Position numbers and translations under genes: made by a program. The notes beneath the pieces are model-generated. The model searched no databases and was not told the origin of the DNA. It saw nothing but the letters and a program-made list of their open reading frames with translations. 64,000 bases of DNA. Source: JAHFUS01 sp035689115. Its GTDB lineage: Bacteria > Actinomycetota > Acidimicrobiia > Acidimicrobiales > GCA-2861595. Position 1 is the stretch's first letter. Each line of letters starts with the position of its first letter. Location of the stretch: the NCBI GenBank assembly GCA_035689115.1, contig DASSMA010000026.1, forward strand, positions 23,555-87,554, written 5' to 3'. Of the stretch, positions 34,491-42,588 are shown one piece after another.

Positions 34491-35881
34491 CGGTTGGCCG
34501 GGCGCCTGTCGCCCACCACGACCTCCGCCGGGTGCAGGGACCGCTGGTTGTGGTGGGCGGCGTGTCGGGCGTCGGCTGGGACGAGTACGCCGAGGTCCGT
34601 CTCGACGGGGCCGGCACCCGCCACGGCGTGGTGCTGGAGGCGGCCGGCGACGTGGCCGTCGTGCAGGTGCTGGAGGGCACCGAGGGCATCGTCCCGGCCC
34701 GGGCCAGCGTGGCCTTCACCGGCAGCCCCCTGCGCATCCCCGTCGGCGAGGGCTGGCTGGGGCGCACGTGCAACGGGCGGGGCGAGCCGCTCGACGGCGG
34801 GCCGCCGGTCACCGGCGAGATCTCGGCCGACGTGAACGGCACGCCGATGAACCCGGTGGCCCGGGCCACCCCGCGTGACCCGGTGCTCACCGGGGTCTCG
34901 GTGATCGACGCCCTCACGACGCTGGTGCGGGGTCAGAAGCTGCCCATCTTCTCCGTCGGCGGGCTGCCCCACTTCGAGCTGGCCACCCAGATCGCCGCCC
35001 AGGCCCACGCCGCCGGCGAGCCCTTCGCCGTGGTGTTCGCCGGCATCGGCATCACCCACGCCGACGCCACCGCCGTGCGCGACGCCCTCGAGGGCCGGGC
35101 CGCCCAGGGCGAGCTGGCGCTGTTCCTCAACACGGCCGACGACCCGGTGATCGAGCGCATTCTCACGCCCCGCCTCGCCCTCACCGTCGCCGAGCACCTG
35201 GCCTTCGCCGGCGGCCGCCACGTGCTCGTGGTGATGGCCGACATGACGAGCTACTGCGAGGCCGTCCGCCAGGTGGGGGCGGCGCGCCGCGAGGTGCCGG
35301 GCCGGCGCGGCTACCCCGGCTACCTCTACAGCGACCTGGCCTCGCTCTATGAGCGGTGCGGTCGCCTGCGCGACCGGGAGGGCTCGGTCACCGAGGTGCC
35401 CGTGCTCACCATGCCAGCCGGCGACCTCACCCACCCGGTGCCCGACCTCACCGGCTACATCACCGAGGGCCAGGTGGTGCTGACCGCCGACCGCCACGCC
35501 GCCGGCGTGTACCCGCCCGTCGATCCCCTCCAGTCGCTGTCCCGCCTCATGCGCCGGGGCGCCGGGCCCGGGCGCACCCGCGAGGACCACCTCGACCTGG
35601 CCGCCCAGGCGCTGGCGCTGCTGGCCCGGTCACGCGACCTGGCCGAGCTGGCCGACCTGCTGGGCGCCGACGCGCTGTCCGAGGCCGAGCGCCGCTACCT
35701 CGACTACGCCGGCGCCTTCGACCACCAGCTGGGCCAGCGTCCCGACGAGAGCCGGTCCCTGGACGAGACCCTCGACCGGGTGTGGGAGGCGGTGTCGGTG
35801 CTGCCGCGTCGGGAACTGGGCATGCTGGACGCGGAGCAGCTGCGAGGGCGCTACCGGGGCGGGCCGGGGGTGGCGGGGTGA
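34487..35881 (+). CDS. ntpB: V/A-type ATPase regulatory subunit B
   Basis: The 464-residue nucleotide-binding but non-catalytic subunit. Signatures include MNPVARATPRDPVLTGVSVIDALTTLVRGQKLPIFS and the degenerate P-loop region GGLPHFELATQI, FAGIGITHADA, NTADDPVIERILTPRLALT, VMADMTSYCEAVRQ, RRGYPGYLYSDLASLYER and VLTMPAGDLTHPVPDLTGYITEGQ. A GTGA overlap joins it to subunit A. Its stop overlaps the first base triplets of a 72-nt intercistronic element instead of the next structural gene. Confidence 0.95.
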   Translation: MTVGRAPVAHHDLRRVQGPLVVVGGVSGVGWDEYAEVRLDGAGTRHGVVLEAAGDVAVVQVLEGTEGIVPARASVAFTGSPLRIPVGEGWLGRTCNGRGEPLDGGPPVTGEISADVNGTPMNPVARATPRDPVLTGVSVIDALTTLVRGQKLPIFSVGGLPHFELATQIAAQAHAAGEPFAVVFAGIGITHADATAVRDALEGRAAQGELALFLNTADDPVIERILTPRLALTVAEHLAFAGGRHVLVVMADMTSYCEAVRQVGAARREVPGRRGYPGYLYSDLASLYERCGRLRDREGSVTEVPVLTMPAGDLTHPVPDLTGYITEGQVVLTADRHAAGVYPPVDPLQSLSRLMRRGAGPGRTREDHLDLAAQALALLARSRDLAELADLLGADALSEAERRYLDYAGAFDHQLGQRPDESRSLDETLDRVWEAVSVLPRRELGMLDAEQLRGRYRGGPGVAG

Positions 35882-35886
35882 CCGGG

Positions 35887-35958
35887 GTGACCGGCCCGGG
35901 AGGCCGGTCCATGCGCAACTCGCCGGTGCGACAGGCCGAAGGGCTGGCGCGCCGGTGA
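35887..35958 (+). repeat. 72-nt intercistronic element, copy 1 (between ATPase B and D)
   Basis: The element opens GTGACCGGCCCGGGAGGCCG and ends in GTGA shared with the start codon of subunit D. Hairpin 1 is GACCGGCC (35889-35896), loop CGGGA, GGCCGGTC (35902-35909). Hairpin 2 spans about 35923-35955 with a GAAG-type loop and two mismatches. The frame from GTG 35887 (or GTG 35878, which overlaps the B stop) is open to the TGA at 35956, giving VTGPGGRSMRNSPVRQAEGL and three more residues. A GGGAGG lies seven bases before the internal ATG 35911. Two further copies are at 36545 and 59509. Confidence 0.85.
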
Positions 35959-36548
35959 CGGGGCGGCCGCCGCCGGGTCGGGCGGGGAGGATCTGGCTGG
36001 CCGAGCGGATCGCCACCGCCGGCCGGGCGGCCGAGCTGCTGGAGCACAAGCAGGAACTGCTGCGCCGGGAGCGGCGCCGGCTGGCCGAGCTGGCCGAGCG
36101 CACGGAGCGGGAGTGGCGGGCCCGGGCGGCGACGGCCGACCGCTGGAACGCCCGCGCCCTGGTCGCCGGCGGCCGGGAGGAGCTGCGGCGGGTGGCGGGC
36201 CGGATGGGCGGGGCCGAGGTCCGACTCGAGTGGGCCAGCCGGGCCGGCGTCGCCTACCCGGCCACCGCCGCCGTTTCGTCACCGCCGGCGCCGGCCGCCC
36301 TGTCGCCGGCCGTCGCGGCCGCCGCCGAAGCCTGCCGGCGGGCGCTCGACGCCGGCGTCCAGCACGCCGCCACCGCCACCGCCCTGGGCCGGGTCGACGC
36401 CGAGCTGGTGGCCACCGTTCGCCGGCTGCGGGCCATCCGCGACCGCTGGCTGCCCGAGCTGCGCGAGCGGCTGGCCGCCCTGGAACTCGGCCTCGAGGAG
36501 ACCGAGCGCGAGGAGGTGACCCGCCTGCGGTGGGCGGGGGCCACGTGA
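35955..36548 (+). CDS. ntpD: V/A-type ATPase subunit D (central shaft)
   Basis: The 197-residue rotor axle. Two long helices (about residues 20-75 and 125-190) flank a variable middle, as in the family. RAAELLEHKQELLRRERRRLAEL matches the conserved LLKxKRDxLxxE segment near the N-terminus and RLRAIRDRWLPELRERLAALELGLEETEREEVTRLR the C-terminal helix. GTG 35955 overlaps the stop of the upstream 72-nt element, and its own stop (36546) overlaps the GTG of a second copy. It is thus flanked on both sides by the same element. Confidence 0.88.
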   Translation: MTGRPPPGRAGRIWLAERIATAGRAAELLEHKQELLRRERRRLAELAERTEREWRARAATADRWNARALVAGGREELRRVAGRMGGAEVRLEWASRAGVAYPATAAVSSPPAPAALSPAVAAAAEACRRALDAGVQHAATATALGRVDAELVATVRRLRAIRDRWLPELRERLAALELGLEETEREEVTRLRWAGAT

Positions 36549-36616
36549 CCGGCCCGGGAGGCCGGTCCATGAGCGACGCAGTGGCCCACCATCCCGTAGG
36601 GATGGTGGGCCAGTGA
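36545..36616 (+). repeat. 72-nt intercistronic element, copy 2 (between ATPase D and Usp)
   Basis: Same length and frame as copy 1. The first 24 bases after the GTG are identical to copy 1, including hairpin 1 (36547-36554 with 36560-36567) and the CGGGA loop. The second half differs and forms a perfect 14-bp stem, TGGCCCACCATCCC (36582-36595) with GGGATGGTGGGCCA (36599-36612) and a GTA loop. The reading frame VTGPGGRSMSDAVAHHPVGM plus three residues ends in a TGA that overlaps the next start. GTGA overlaps the subunit D stop at the left end. Confidence 0.85.
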
Positions 36617-37047
36617 TGTACGAGCGCATCCTCGTGGCGGTGAACGACTCGCCGGCCGGCCTGGAGGCGGCGCGGGTGGCCGTCGCCCTGGCCGCCCAGC
36701 ACGGCGCCTACCTGCGGGCCGTCACCGTGCTGCGCGACCACGTGCTGGAGCACGCCCTGGGCGGCCAGCCGGGCGTCGCCCACCGCCGCCTGGCCATGGG
36801 CGGCAAGGGCGTGCTGGCGTGGGTCCGCCTGCGGGCCGACGAGCGCGGCGTCGCCAGCGACGGCATCGAGCGCGACGGCGAGCCGTTCCGGGCGATCCTC
36901 GACGAGGCCGAGGAGTGGGACGCCGACCTGATCGTGATGGGCCGCTCGTCGCGACGGGGCGTGTCCTCGCCCTACCTCGGCAGCGAGACGGCCCACGTGC
37001 TGGAGTTCACCGACCGACCGGTGCTGGTCGTCCCCCACGAGTCGTGA
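36613..37047 (+). CDS. Universal stress protein (UspA family)
   Basis: A 144-residue cytoplasmic Usp of alpha/beta fold. MYERILVAVNDSPAGLEAARVAVALA is the typical first strand and helix, DADLIVMGRSSRRGVSSPYLGSETAHVLEFTDRPVLVV the C-terminal core. The ATP-binding pattern GxxG-x9-G(S/T) is altered: after MGRSSRRG comes VSSPYLGSET, keeping the final GS. GTG 36613 overlaps the preceding element; ATG 36616 is equally possible. Its place at the end of the ATPase operon suggests a link between energy state and stress response, known for other Usp proteins under oxygen limitation. Confidence 0.88.
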   Translation: MMYERILVAVNDSPAGLEAARVAVALAAQHGAYLRAVTVLRDHVLEHALGGQPGVAHRRLAMGGKGVLAWVRLRADERGVASDGIERDGEPFRAILDEAEEWDADLIVMGRSSRRGVSSPYLGSETAHVLEFTDRPVLVVPHES

Positions 37048-37058
37048 CCGGTGCGGCG

Positions 37059-37730
37059 TCAGTCGTCGAGGTCGCCGGCGTCGTCGTCGGTGAGGGGGCC
37101 GTCGCCGACGACCTCCCCGTCGCGGAAGACGATGCAGCGGGGGACGGCGGCGGCGTAGTCGAGCTGGTGGGTGGCGACGACGACCGCCGTCCCGGTTGCC
37201 GCCCTGTCGGCCAGGAGCGAGCGCAGCGCATGGCGGCCGGCGGCGTCGAGCCCCACGAACGGCTCGTCGACGAGCAGCAGACTCGCCGGCCGGACGAGGG
37301 CGACGGCGATGGCCGTCTTCTGCCGCAGGCCCCGGCTGAACGTCGACGGGAGGGCGTCGGCCCGGCTGGCCAGGCCGAGCGCGGCGAGCAGCTCGTCGGC
37401 CCGGTCCTCCCATTGCTCGACGCCGTGCAGCCGGGCGACGTACTCGAGGTGCTCGCGCACGCTGAGGTCGTCGTAGAGCGCCGGCGTATCGGGGATGAAC
37501 GACACCTCGGCGCGCGCCGCCAGCGTGCCGGCCGGGTGGCCCAGCACCAGGATCTCCCCGGCCGTGGGGTCGAGCAGGCCGGCGGCCAGGCGGACCAGCG
37601 TGGTCTTGCCGGAGCCGTTGGGGCCGACCAGGGCGACGTGCTCGCCGGCGTCGACGGCGAGGCTGATCCCGTCGAGGGCGCGCACGTCCCCGTAGTCCTT
37701 GGTGAGCGCCTCCAGGGCCAGGACGCTCAC
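37059..37730 (-). CDS. ABC transporter ATP-binding protein
   Basis: A 223-residue ATPase. Walker A is GPNGSGKTT, the signature region is FSRGLRQKTAIAVALVR (a degenerate LSGGQ, with SRGLRQK typical of export-type, CcmA/NatA-like families) and Walker B is LLLVDEPFVGLD, followed by the switch His in ATHQLD. The protein ends in an Asp-rich tail. GTG 37730 overlaps the stop of the permease gene by 4 bp, so the two form one transporter. Substrate unknown. It converges with the Usp gene, 11 bp apart. Confidence 0.88.
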   Translation of the reverse strand: MSVLALEALTKDYGDVRALDGISLAVDAGEHVALVGPNGSGKTTLVRLAAGLLDPTAGEILVLGHPAGTLAARAEVSFIPDTPALYDDLSVREHLEYVARLHGVEQWEDRADELLAALGLASRADALPSTFSRGLRQKTAIAVALVRPASLLLVDEPFVGLDAAGRHALRSLLADRAATGTAVVVATHQLDYAAAVPRCIVFRDGEVVGDGPLTDDDAGDLDD

Positions 37731-39289
37731 GTGAGCTTCCAGGTCGAGAGCACGCTGAGGGCGGCGGCGGCGAGGATGAGCACGGCCACGCCCGACTGGG
37801 CGGCGGCGGCGACGGGGTGCCCGCCGGTGGTGGCGGCGTGGTGGGCGGCGACGAATGGGATGAGCCCGGCGGTGGCCAGCGCCGGCGGGATGGCCTCGCG
37901 GAAGACGAGGCTGAAGCCCGAGAACTCCGGCGCCAGGTCGGCCATGAAGCCGGTGCCGGGGAGGTGGGCGCCGCGTGTGGTGGTGACCACGGCGCCGACG
38001 ATCGCACAGGCCGCCGCCGGGACCGCCGCCGTGACGGCGAGGGCGGCGGCGATCGGCGTGGCGCCCGTCGCCAACGCTCCCGCGAGGGCCGCCGGCATCA
38101 CGAGGAGAAGGACGGCGGTGGACGCCGGCAGGTGGCGGGCCAGGAGGGACCGGCCGTCGAGCGGCAGCCGGGCGGTGGCATCGGGGTGGTCCCGCTCCTG
38201 GGCGAAGCCCTCGACCGCTTCGAGGGCCACCAGCCACACGGCCGTGCCGGCCACCAGCAGCAGCGCGGCCGTCCCCGACCACATGCCGTGGAGGGCGACG
38301 CCGGCCGCCGCCATCAGGGCGAGGGCGCGCAGGATGCGGGCGGCCGGCCACCTGAGCACGCCCTGCACGTCGCGCTTCCAGACGGCGAGGAGGCGCCCCG
38401 ACCCGGGACCGAGCCGGATCCAGGGCCGGCGGCGCGGGCCCTCCTGGGCCAGCTGGCGACGGAGCAGGAGCACGGCCCGCAGGTCGCGCACCGTCGCCGC
38501 GAAGCGCAGCTCGCTGACCAGCGCAGCCCGCCGCGACGCCGCCTCCAGCGACAGCCCGCCGATCGCCGCCAGTCCCCACGCGGCGAGGAGCGCCGGTATG
38601 CCGAGGACCAGGTAGGCCAGCGGCTTCGGCGCGCCCAGCGGGAACATGCCCACCTCGCCGGCGGCGGTGAACGGCGACGTCGTCCGGCCGGCGACCAGGT
38701 CGGCGATGGGCCAGGCCAGGGCGGCGAATCCAATGGCGGTGGCCGCCCGGCGGCCGACGCGACGGCCCGACACCACGAGGGCGGCGCCGACGCAGACGAG
38801 CCCGGTGACCAAGCCGGCCAGGGCGCCGGCCACGATCCACGGCGGTGCTGCGCCGGGCAGGCGGTGGCTCGCCACCACGCCGATGCCCGCCCCCGCGGCC
38901 AGGCCGGCGCCGGCCCCCGAGCGCAGCTTCCCGAGGGCGGGGCGCCGGAGGACCTCCGTGCGGTCCAGGGGGGCGAGGAGCAGGTGCAGCACGTCCGGCG
39001 GCTCGAGGGCGAGGGGGCCGCCGTGGCCGCCGGAGCGGCATCCGAGCAGCACGGCGAACCCGATCAGGACGCCCACGGCCGCCGGCCCGTGCTGGCGGAC
39101 CGCCTCCAACTGGCTGCCGGTCACCGGCTTGTCCCCCACCATGTCCGAGAGCACGAGGACGGCCGCACCCGAGAGCAGGGCGGTCAGGTACACCTGGTAG
39201 AAGACCTCGAACAGGTCGAGCTGCGCGGTCCGCCGGCGGAGGCGGGCCCGGCGCAGCGCCGGCAGTGCGTCCCGTCGGGTGGCCGTCAA
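37727..39289 (-). CDS. ABC transporter permease
   Basis: A 520-residue membrane protein with about twelve hydrophobic segments, the partner of the downstream ATPase. It begins with TTG 39289 overlapping the stop of the upstream gene (TTGA); the next residues LTATRRDALPALRRARLRRRTAQLDLFEVFYQVY form a basic cytoplasmic start before the first helix. A charged loop near residues 205-260 (RDLRAVLLLRRQLAQEGPRRRPW) divides it in two halves. The size and split resemble large permeases of the ABC-2 kind, but I do not recognise a named family. Substrate unknown. Confidence 0.75.
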   Translation of the reverse strand: MTATRRDALPALRRARLRRRTAQLDLFEVFYQVYLTALLSGAAVLVLSDMVGDKPVTGSQLEAVRQHGPAAVGVLIGFAVLLGCRSGGHGGPLALEPPDVLHLLLAPLDRTEVLRRPALGKLRSGAGAGLAAGAGIGVVASHRLPGAAPPWIVAGALAGLVTGLVCVGAALVVSGRRVGRRAATAIGFAALAWPIADLVAGRTTSPFTAAGEVGMFPLGAPKPLAYLVLGIPALLAAWGLAAIGGLSLEAASRRAALVSELRFAATVRDLRAVLLLRRQLAQEGPRRRPWIRLGPGSGRLLAVWKRDVQGVLRWPAARILRALALMAAAGVALHGMWSGTAALLLVAGTAVWLVALEAVEGFAQERDHPDATARLPLDGRSLLARHLPASTAVLLLVMPAALAGALATGATPIAAALAVTAAVPAAACAIVGAVVTTTRGAHLPGTGFMADLAPEFSGFSLVFREAIPPALATAGLIPFVAAHHAATTGGHPVAAAAQSGVAVLILAAAALSVLSTWKLT

Positions 39290-39924
39290 CTCGGGCGTGG
39301 GGCGGGCCGGTCGACGCCCCAGTGGCGGGCGGCCTGCGCGTACCAGCCGCCGTCGCCGGCAGGCAGCACGACGAAGCGGCTGATCGTCCGCTGGCCGCCG
39401 TCCTGGTCGCCGTAGAGGAGGTCGACGGCGAACGGCTCCCGCTCGGCGAGCGCCGTGGTGAAGGCGGGCAGCGCGGGGTCGTCGGCGCTGCGGATGGCGC
39501 TCTCCCAGTAGCCGGTCCCGCCCGGCGGCACGTACAGGTCGATGGTGAGCGCCCGGAACTCCTCCGGCGCGGCGTGGGAGTTCTCGCCGAAGATCCCGGT
39601 GCGGGGATACCAGGCGTGGAGCACGGCGATGCCGGAGCCGACGTTGCGCAACCCGATGGCGAGGTAGACCACCTCCCCCTCGGATTCGGCGACGGCCCGC
39701 CCACCCTCGATGCGTGCCGTGTGGCGGTCGCTCCAGAGCGCCTTGTGGGTGGGATCGCCGGCGAGGGACTGCACGAGGAGCGGCCGCATCCCGGCCAGCA
39801 GCGCCCGCTCGGCGACCCGGGCCGAGCGGTTGCCGGAGCGGACGGACCCGAACGTGGCGACGGCCAGCACCAGGGTGCCGGCGCCCGTCGCCAGCGATGA
39901 GACGGTCTGCCAGTCGACGGCCAC
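39286..39924 (-). CDS. Hypothetical membrane-anchored protein
   Basis: I do not recognise this 212-residue protein. One hydrophobic segment lies at residues 8-27 (VSSLATGAGTLVLAVATFGSV), followed by a basic stretch (RSGNRSARVAERALLAGMRP) and a soluble domain with beta-like segments (YLAIGLRNVGSGIAVLHAWYP, FAVDLLYGDQDGGQRTISRFVVLP). This plan, one helix then a domain, occurs in many actinobacterial proteins of unknown role. GTG 39924 lies six bases after TAGCGT on the minus strand, as for other leaderless genes here. TTGA couples it to the permease, so it may belong to that transporter. Confidence 0.7.
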   Translation of the reverse strand: MAVDWQTVSSLATGAGTLVLAVATFGSVRSGNRSARVAERALLAGMRPLLVQSLAGDPTHKALWSDRHTARIEGGRAVAESEGEVVYLAIGLRNVGSGIAVLHAWYPRTGIFGENSHAAPEEFRALTIDLYVPPGGTGYWESAIRSADDPALPAFTTALAEREPFAVDLLYGDQDGGQRTISRFVVLPAGDGGWYAQAARHWGVDRPAPRPS

Positions 39925-39965
39925 CCGGCGACGCTAGCCAGTCGCCGCCGAGGGGTCCCTGCGCG

Positions 39966-40550
39966 TCAGCACGCCTCGCTGGACCGACCCCACACGATGA
40001 TCGACGGGTCGTCGCCCCCACCAGCCGAGAGCTGAGCGCCGGGGGCACCGGGGGAAAGCTCGATGACGGCGTCGGCATGCCAGGTTCCGAAGTCCTTGCG
40101 GAACGCGACACGGCCCCGTCCGAGGAGCGCCCTCGCTTGCTCCTCCGAAAGTGGCCGCCAACCCGCCGTCGGCATCCAGGCTCGGTACTGCTCGACCGTC
40201 GCCTGGGCCGGCTGGCTCGACGCGAGATGGCGGACGAAGACCAGCGACGTGTCATCCTCGGAACTCGCCTGCCCGGTGCACGACAGGCGATCATCGGGCT
40301 CCTCCCGGAATCTGACCCCTGGCAGCGGCGCGGCGAGGAGTGGATCATCCTCGAGGACCTCGAACCGTTCCTCAGGCGGAGGCTGTTCCGTCGGAGGCTT
40401 CCTCGACAAGGAACCGGCCCCCCACACGAGGCTGGCCAGCGCCGCAGCCAGCACCACCGTCGCCACGAAGGGGCCCGATGCCGGGAGCCGATGATCCTCC
40501 TTGTCGCCCGATGCGTCTTCCACGGCGACGTGGTGACGCCGGCGGCCCAC
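39966..40550 (-). CDS. Hypothetical membrane-anchored protein
   Basis: I do not recognise this 194-residue protein. An N-terminal cytoplasmic stretch of about 25 residues, one helix (about 26-47, SGPFVATVVLAAALASLVWGAG), a Pro/Glu-rich spacer (PPTEQPPPEERFE) and a domain of about 125 residues exposed outside (HLASSQPAQATVEQYRAWMPTAGWRPLSEEQARALL). GTG 40550 is preceded at six bases by TATCCT. The domain resembles small exported proteins that compare two values of a substrate only in layout, so no function is proposed. It borders the lower-GC accessory patch. Confidence 0.65.
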   Translation of the reverse strand: MGRRRHHVAVEDASGDKEDHRLPASGPFVATVVLAAALASLVWGAGSLSRKPPTEQPPPEERFEVLEDDPLLAAPLPGVRFREEPDDRLSCTGQASSEDDTSLVFVRHLASSQPAQATVEQYRAWMPTAGWRPLSEEQARALLGRGRVAFRKDFGTWHADAVIELSPGAPGAQLSAGGGDDPSIIVWGRSSEAC

Positions 40551-40570
40551 TCGACAAGGATAGTTCCGAC

Positions 40571-41074
40571 CTACCCTGACGGGCCCTCATCGCCCGAGTC
40601 CCCGTCCCGTTCGAGCGAGTTGGCGATCTGCCGTAGGAGACCCGCAAGTTGCTCGGGGCGAAGTGGCCCTTCATTTCGGAACGAGCGCCATGAGTAGCCG
40701 GTCGTCACCGGAAAGCCCTCGGGGATCGCGACGAAGCGCACGGTGACGTCATCAAACTCGCCAAGTGAGCGGAGGAGCGCCTGACGTCGATCGAACATCG
40801 GGGATCCGTACGCCCACGCGGACCTGAGGGCCCGGCGAAAGGCGGGATTGTGTCGGGCGAGATCTTCGATCCGAGGCCACAGGGTCCCCTCGAGGCCGCC
40901 GTGGAACAGAGACTCCAGTCGGCCAGCTCCGATGCTCGCGATCTCGGTCTCGTCCTCGCCTGCTTCGCGCAGCGCATCAAGCACGCCATCGAGGAGTGTG
41001 TCCGGGTCGTTGGACAAGGACGAGAACTTCCGGCGCTGGGGATCGGATTCCTCCGTCACGACACAAGGATGCAT
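40571..41074 (-). CDS. DUF6869-like protein, possible immunity protein
   Basis: A 167-residue cytoplasmic protein. The segment DPDTLLDGVLDALREAG, then IASIGAGRLESLFHG, RIEDLARHNPAFRRALRSAWAYG fits the recalled pattern of the DUF6869 family (helical, with IGAGPLE and FR.AL..VW). Such genes are common as orphan immunity-like genes. ATG 41074 is listed; GTG 41059 is an alternative with CATCCT six bases upstream. G+C here is far below that of neighbouring operons: 35 of 60 bases in 41041-41100 by hand count. The patch to 43.5 kb was probably acquired. Confidence 0.65.
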   Translation of the reverse strand: MHPCVVTEESDPQRRKFSSLSNDPDTLLDGVLDALREAGEDETEIASIGAGRLESLFHGGLEGTLWPRIEDLARHNPAFRRALRSAWAYGSPMFDRRQALLRSLGEFDDVTVRFVAIPEGFPVTTGYSWRSFRNEGPLRPEQLAGLLRQIANSLERDGDSGDEGPSG

Positions 41075-41607
41075 CCGAGCTGACGCACATGGGATCGACG
41101 GGCGGCACCGGCCCGGCTCTTCGCTCTCGCCGAGCCATCGAGTGGGTTTGGGCACCGGCATCCCAGGATCTCGTCGTCATCGAGGCTGAGCACCGATGGG
41201 CCGCCGTTCTCGATCACGAAGAGGTCTTCGCCTCCGGTTGAACTGACAAACCGCTCTGCCGGTCGCGGTTGCCGTCGCGAGCCGGCTACCTGGGTGGTGT
41301 GGCCCACGACGCTGGCGACAAGATGGTTTCGAATGTCCGAGCCCACCACTCGCCGGGTCAGCTTCGAGCATCAGCGCGACGTCCCGTCTGCGGGCCTGAC
41401 CATCGGTGACGCCGAGGAGCGGGTCGAGGTTCCCGCTCGCAAGCGCCGGGTCGCCGTCGCCCTCGATGATGAGAGGCACCCGGAACACGTGCATCTGCCG
41501 TGCCCCGCGACGAGCAACCAGTGATGTATCGGCCGTGGTTCGCCTCCTCGTCTCCTTTGTCGGGCTCGTTGTCCTGGCGGTCGCGATTCTGATCACATGG
41601 ATACGGC
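41075..41607. other. 533-bp low-GC gap with possible gene remnants
   Basis: No convincing full gene. On the minus strand a short frame near 41150-41260 reads FVSSTGGEDLFVIENGGPSVLSL, which has the flavour of a SMI1/KNR4-type immunity protein but stops early in both directions and may be a remnant. On the plus strand ATG 41333 opens 63 codons (MSEPTTRRVSFEHQRDVPSA onward) to 41523 without a ribosome-binding site. At 41535-41624 a frame encodes a single membrane helix. I list these as possibilities only. Confidence 0.4.
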
Positions 41608-41624
41608 GTGGGCGTCGTCGGTAG
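41535..41624 (+). CDS. Possible 29-residue single-helix peptide
   Basis: GTG 41535 opens VVRLLVSFVGLVVLAVAILI followed by TWIRRGRRR and a stop: a clean transmembrane helix with a basic tail. It overlaps the start of the Imm11-like gene by 17 bp. There is no clear ribosome-binding site, so it may be a remnant of a larger protein. The hydrophobic pattern in an otherwise patternless stretch is the only evidence. Confidence 0.25.
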   Translation: MVRLLVSFVGLVVLAVAILITWIRRGRRR

Positions 41625-42192
41625 AGGCTCTTCGGAAGCGGGCGAGAGCGTCTACTTCCTCGCCTGGGACCAAGCTTTCCGGCCGTTGGCGACGGAGGAA
41701 GCAGCGATCGCTGAGTTCACGGCACTCGGACTTGCGCGAGGCGAGCGCCTGCTTCAGGAGTGGAACGCTCCCACGGTCTGGCGGAGCAGGGAAGCTGAGT
41801 TCGCCGGTCTCCGGGATGGCGCCTTTCCGCTGCTCCTTCCGGGGTTGGCCGTCTTCCGCAGCGATGTGGCTCGCGACCTCGCCGAGCACGTACCGAACGC
41901 CCAGAGGCTGCCGCTGGTCTCCGAGGACGGCGAGGACTTGGAGATCCTGCACGTGTCCTCGTTCGTCGACTGCCTCGACGTGCATCGCTCGACGATCAGG
42001 CGGTTCTCCTCCGGTCGTGTCCGGCACATCGATCGAGCCGTCCTCGACGGCGCGAGAGTGGGCGGGCCTGATGCGATCTGGCGGATCCCAGAGGCCCCGT
42101 ATCTGCTCCTCGTCCACGGTGAGCACCCCACCGTGAAGACGCTGCTCGGTCTCCCTGGGCTGTCGCTTGAGTGCTTCGGCGAAATTGTCTGA
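41608..42192 (+). CDS. Imm11-like immunity family protein
   Basis: A 194-residue protein. The C-terminal third, DAIWRIPEAPYLLLVHGEHPTVKTLLGLPGLSLECFGEIV, and the preceding FRSDVARDLAEHVPNAQRLPL follow the plan of the Imm11 family (inhibitor proteins of polymorphic toxins: a region on a bound ligand, then F/W-R-hydrophobic..., then V..E....L..A.L.GL.F). The start is uncertain: GTG 41608 is used, but the first 14 residues are low complexity. G+C is low for the window. No toxin gene lies beside it, so it would be an orphan immunity gene. Confidence 0.5.
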   Translation: MGVVGRGSSEAGESVYFLAWDQAFRPLATEEAAIAEFTALGLARGERLLQEWNAPTVWRSREAEFAGLRDGAFPLLLPGLAVFRSDVARDLAEHVPNAQRLPLVSEDGEDLEILHVSSFVDCLDVHRSTIRRFSSGRVRHIDRAVLDGARVGGPDAIWRIPEAPYLLLVHGEHPTVKTLLGLPGLSLECFGEIV

Positions 42193-42243
42193 CTGCCGAT
42201 GGGTGCTCGGGGCACGGCGACAACCTCGGGCGTGACGCTCTCT

Positions 42244-42489
42244 TCAGCGCATGCGCCTGGCGCAATGTTGCGTCCACGCGGCCTCGAACTCTTCCTGGTC
42301 GATCTCCCGCACGTCGTCGGCTATCGCATCCATGTCGATGTTGACGGGATACTCGTCGTATCCGGTGCAGTGTGCCCCGGTCCCGTCCAACTCGATCCTC
42401 CGGCGCATCGTCCCGTCGACGACTTCAGCGATGATCTCGCCCTTGCCACCTGGTTCGTCGGCACCTCTGTAGTAGCCGGTTCTTGTCAC
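42244..42489 (-). CDS. Small acidic hypothetical protein
   Basis: An 81-residue protein with no family I can name. VTRTGYYRGADEPGGKGEIIAEVVDGTMRRRIELDG suggests a beta-rich start, and DMDAIADDVREIDQEEFEAAWTQHCARR an acidic helix at the end. GTG 42489 follows GGAGGT at six bases. It lies among immunity-like genes, where small acidic proteins are common, but no function is claimed. Confidence 0.6.
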   Translation of the reverse strand: MTRTGYYRGADEPGGKGEIIAEVVDGTMRRRIELDGTGAHCTGYDEYPVNIDMDAIADDVREIDQEEFEAAWTQHCARRMR

Positions 42490-42588
42490 CGCGCACCTCC
42501 GAAAGTCGGTGCAGCAGGAGATCGTAGGCATCCTTCCAGATATGGGCAACCACGCATCCGGGGCACTTGCGAGACCCAACCGTTCGCA

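Noticed and set aside
41056..41349. A full SMI1/KNR4 immunity gene on the minus strand
   Set aside because: Only about 35 residues look protein-like; the ends are unlike the family and a plus-strand frame competes.
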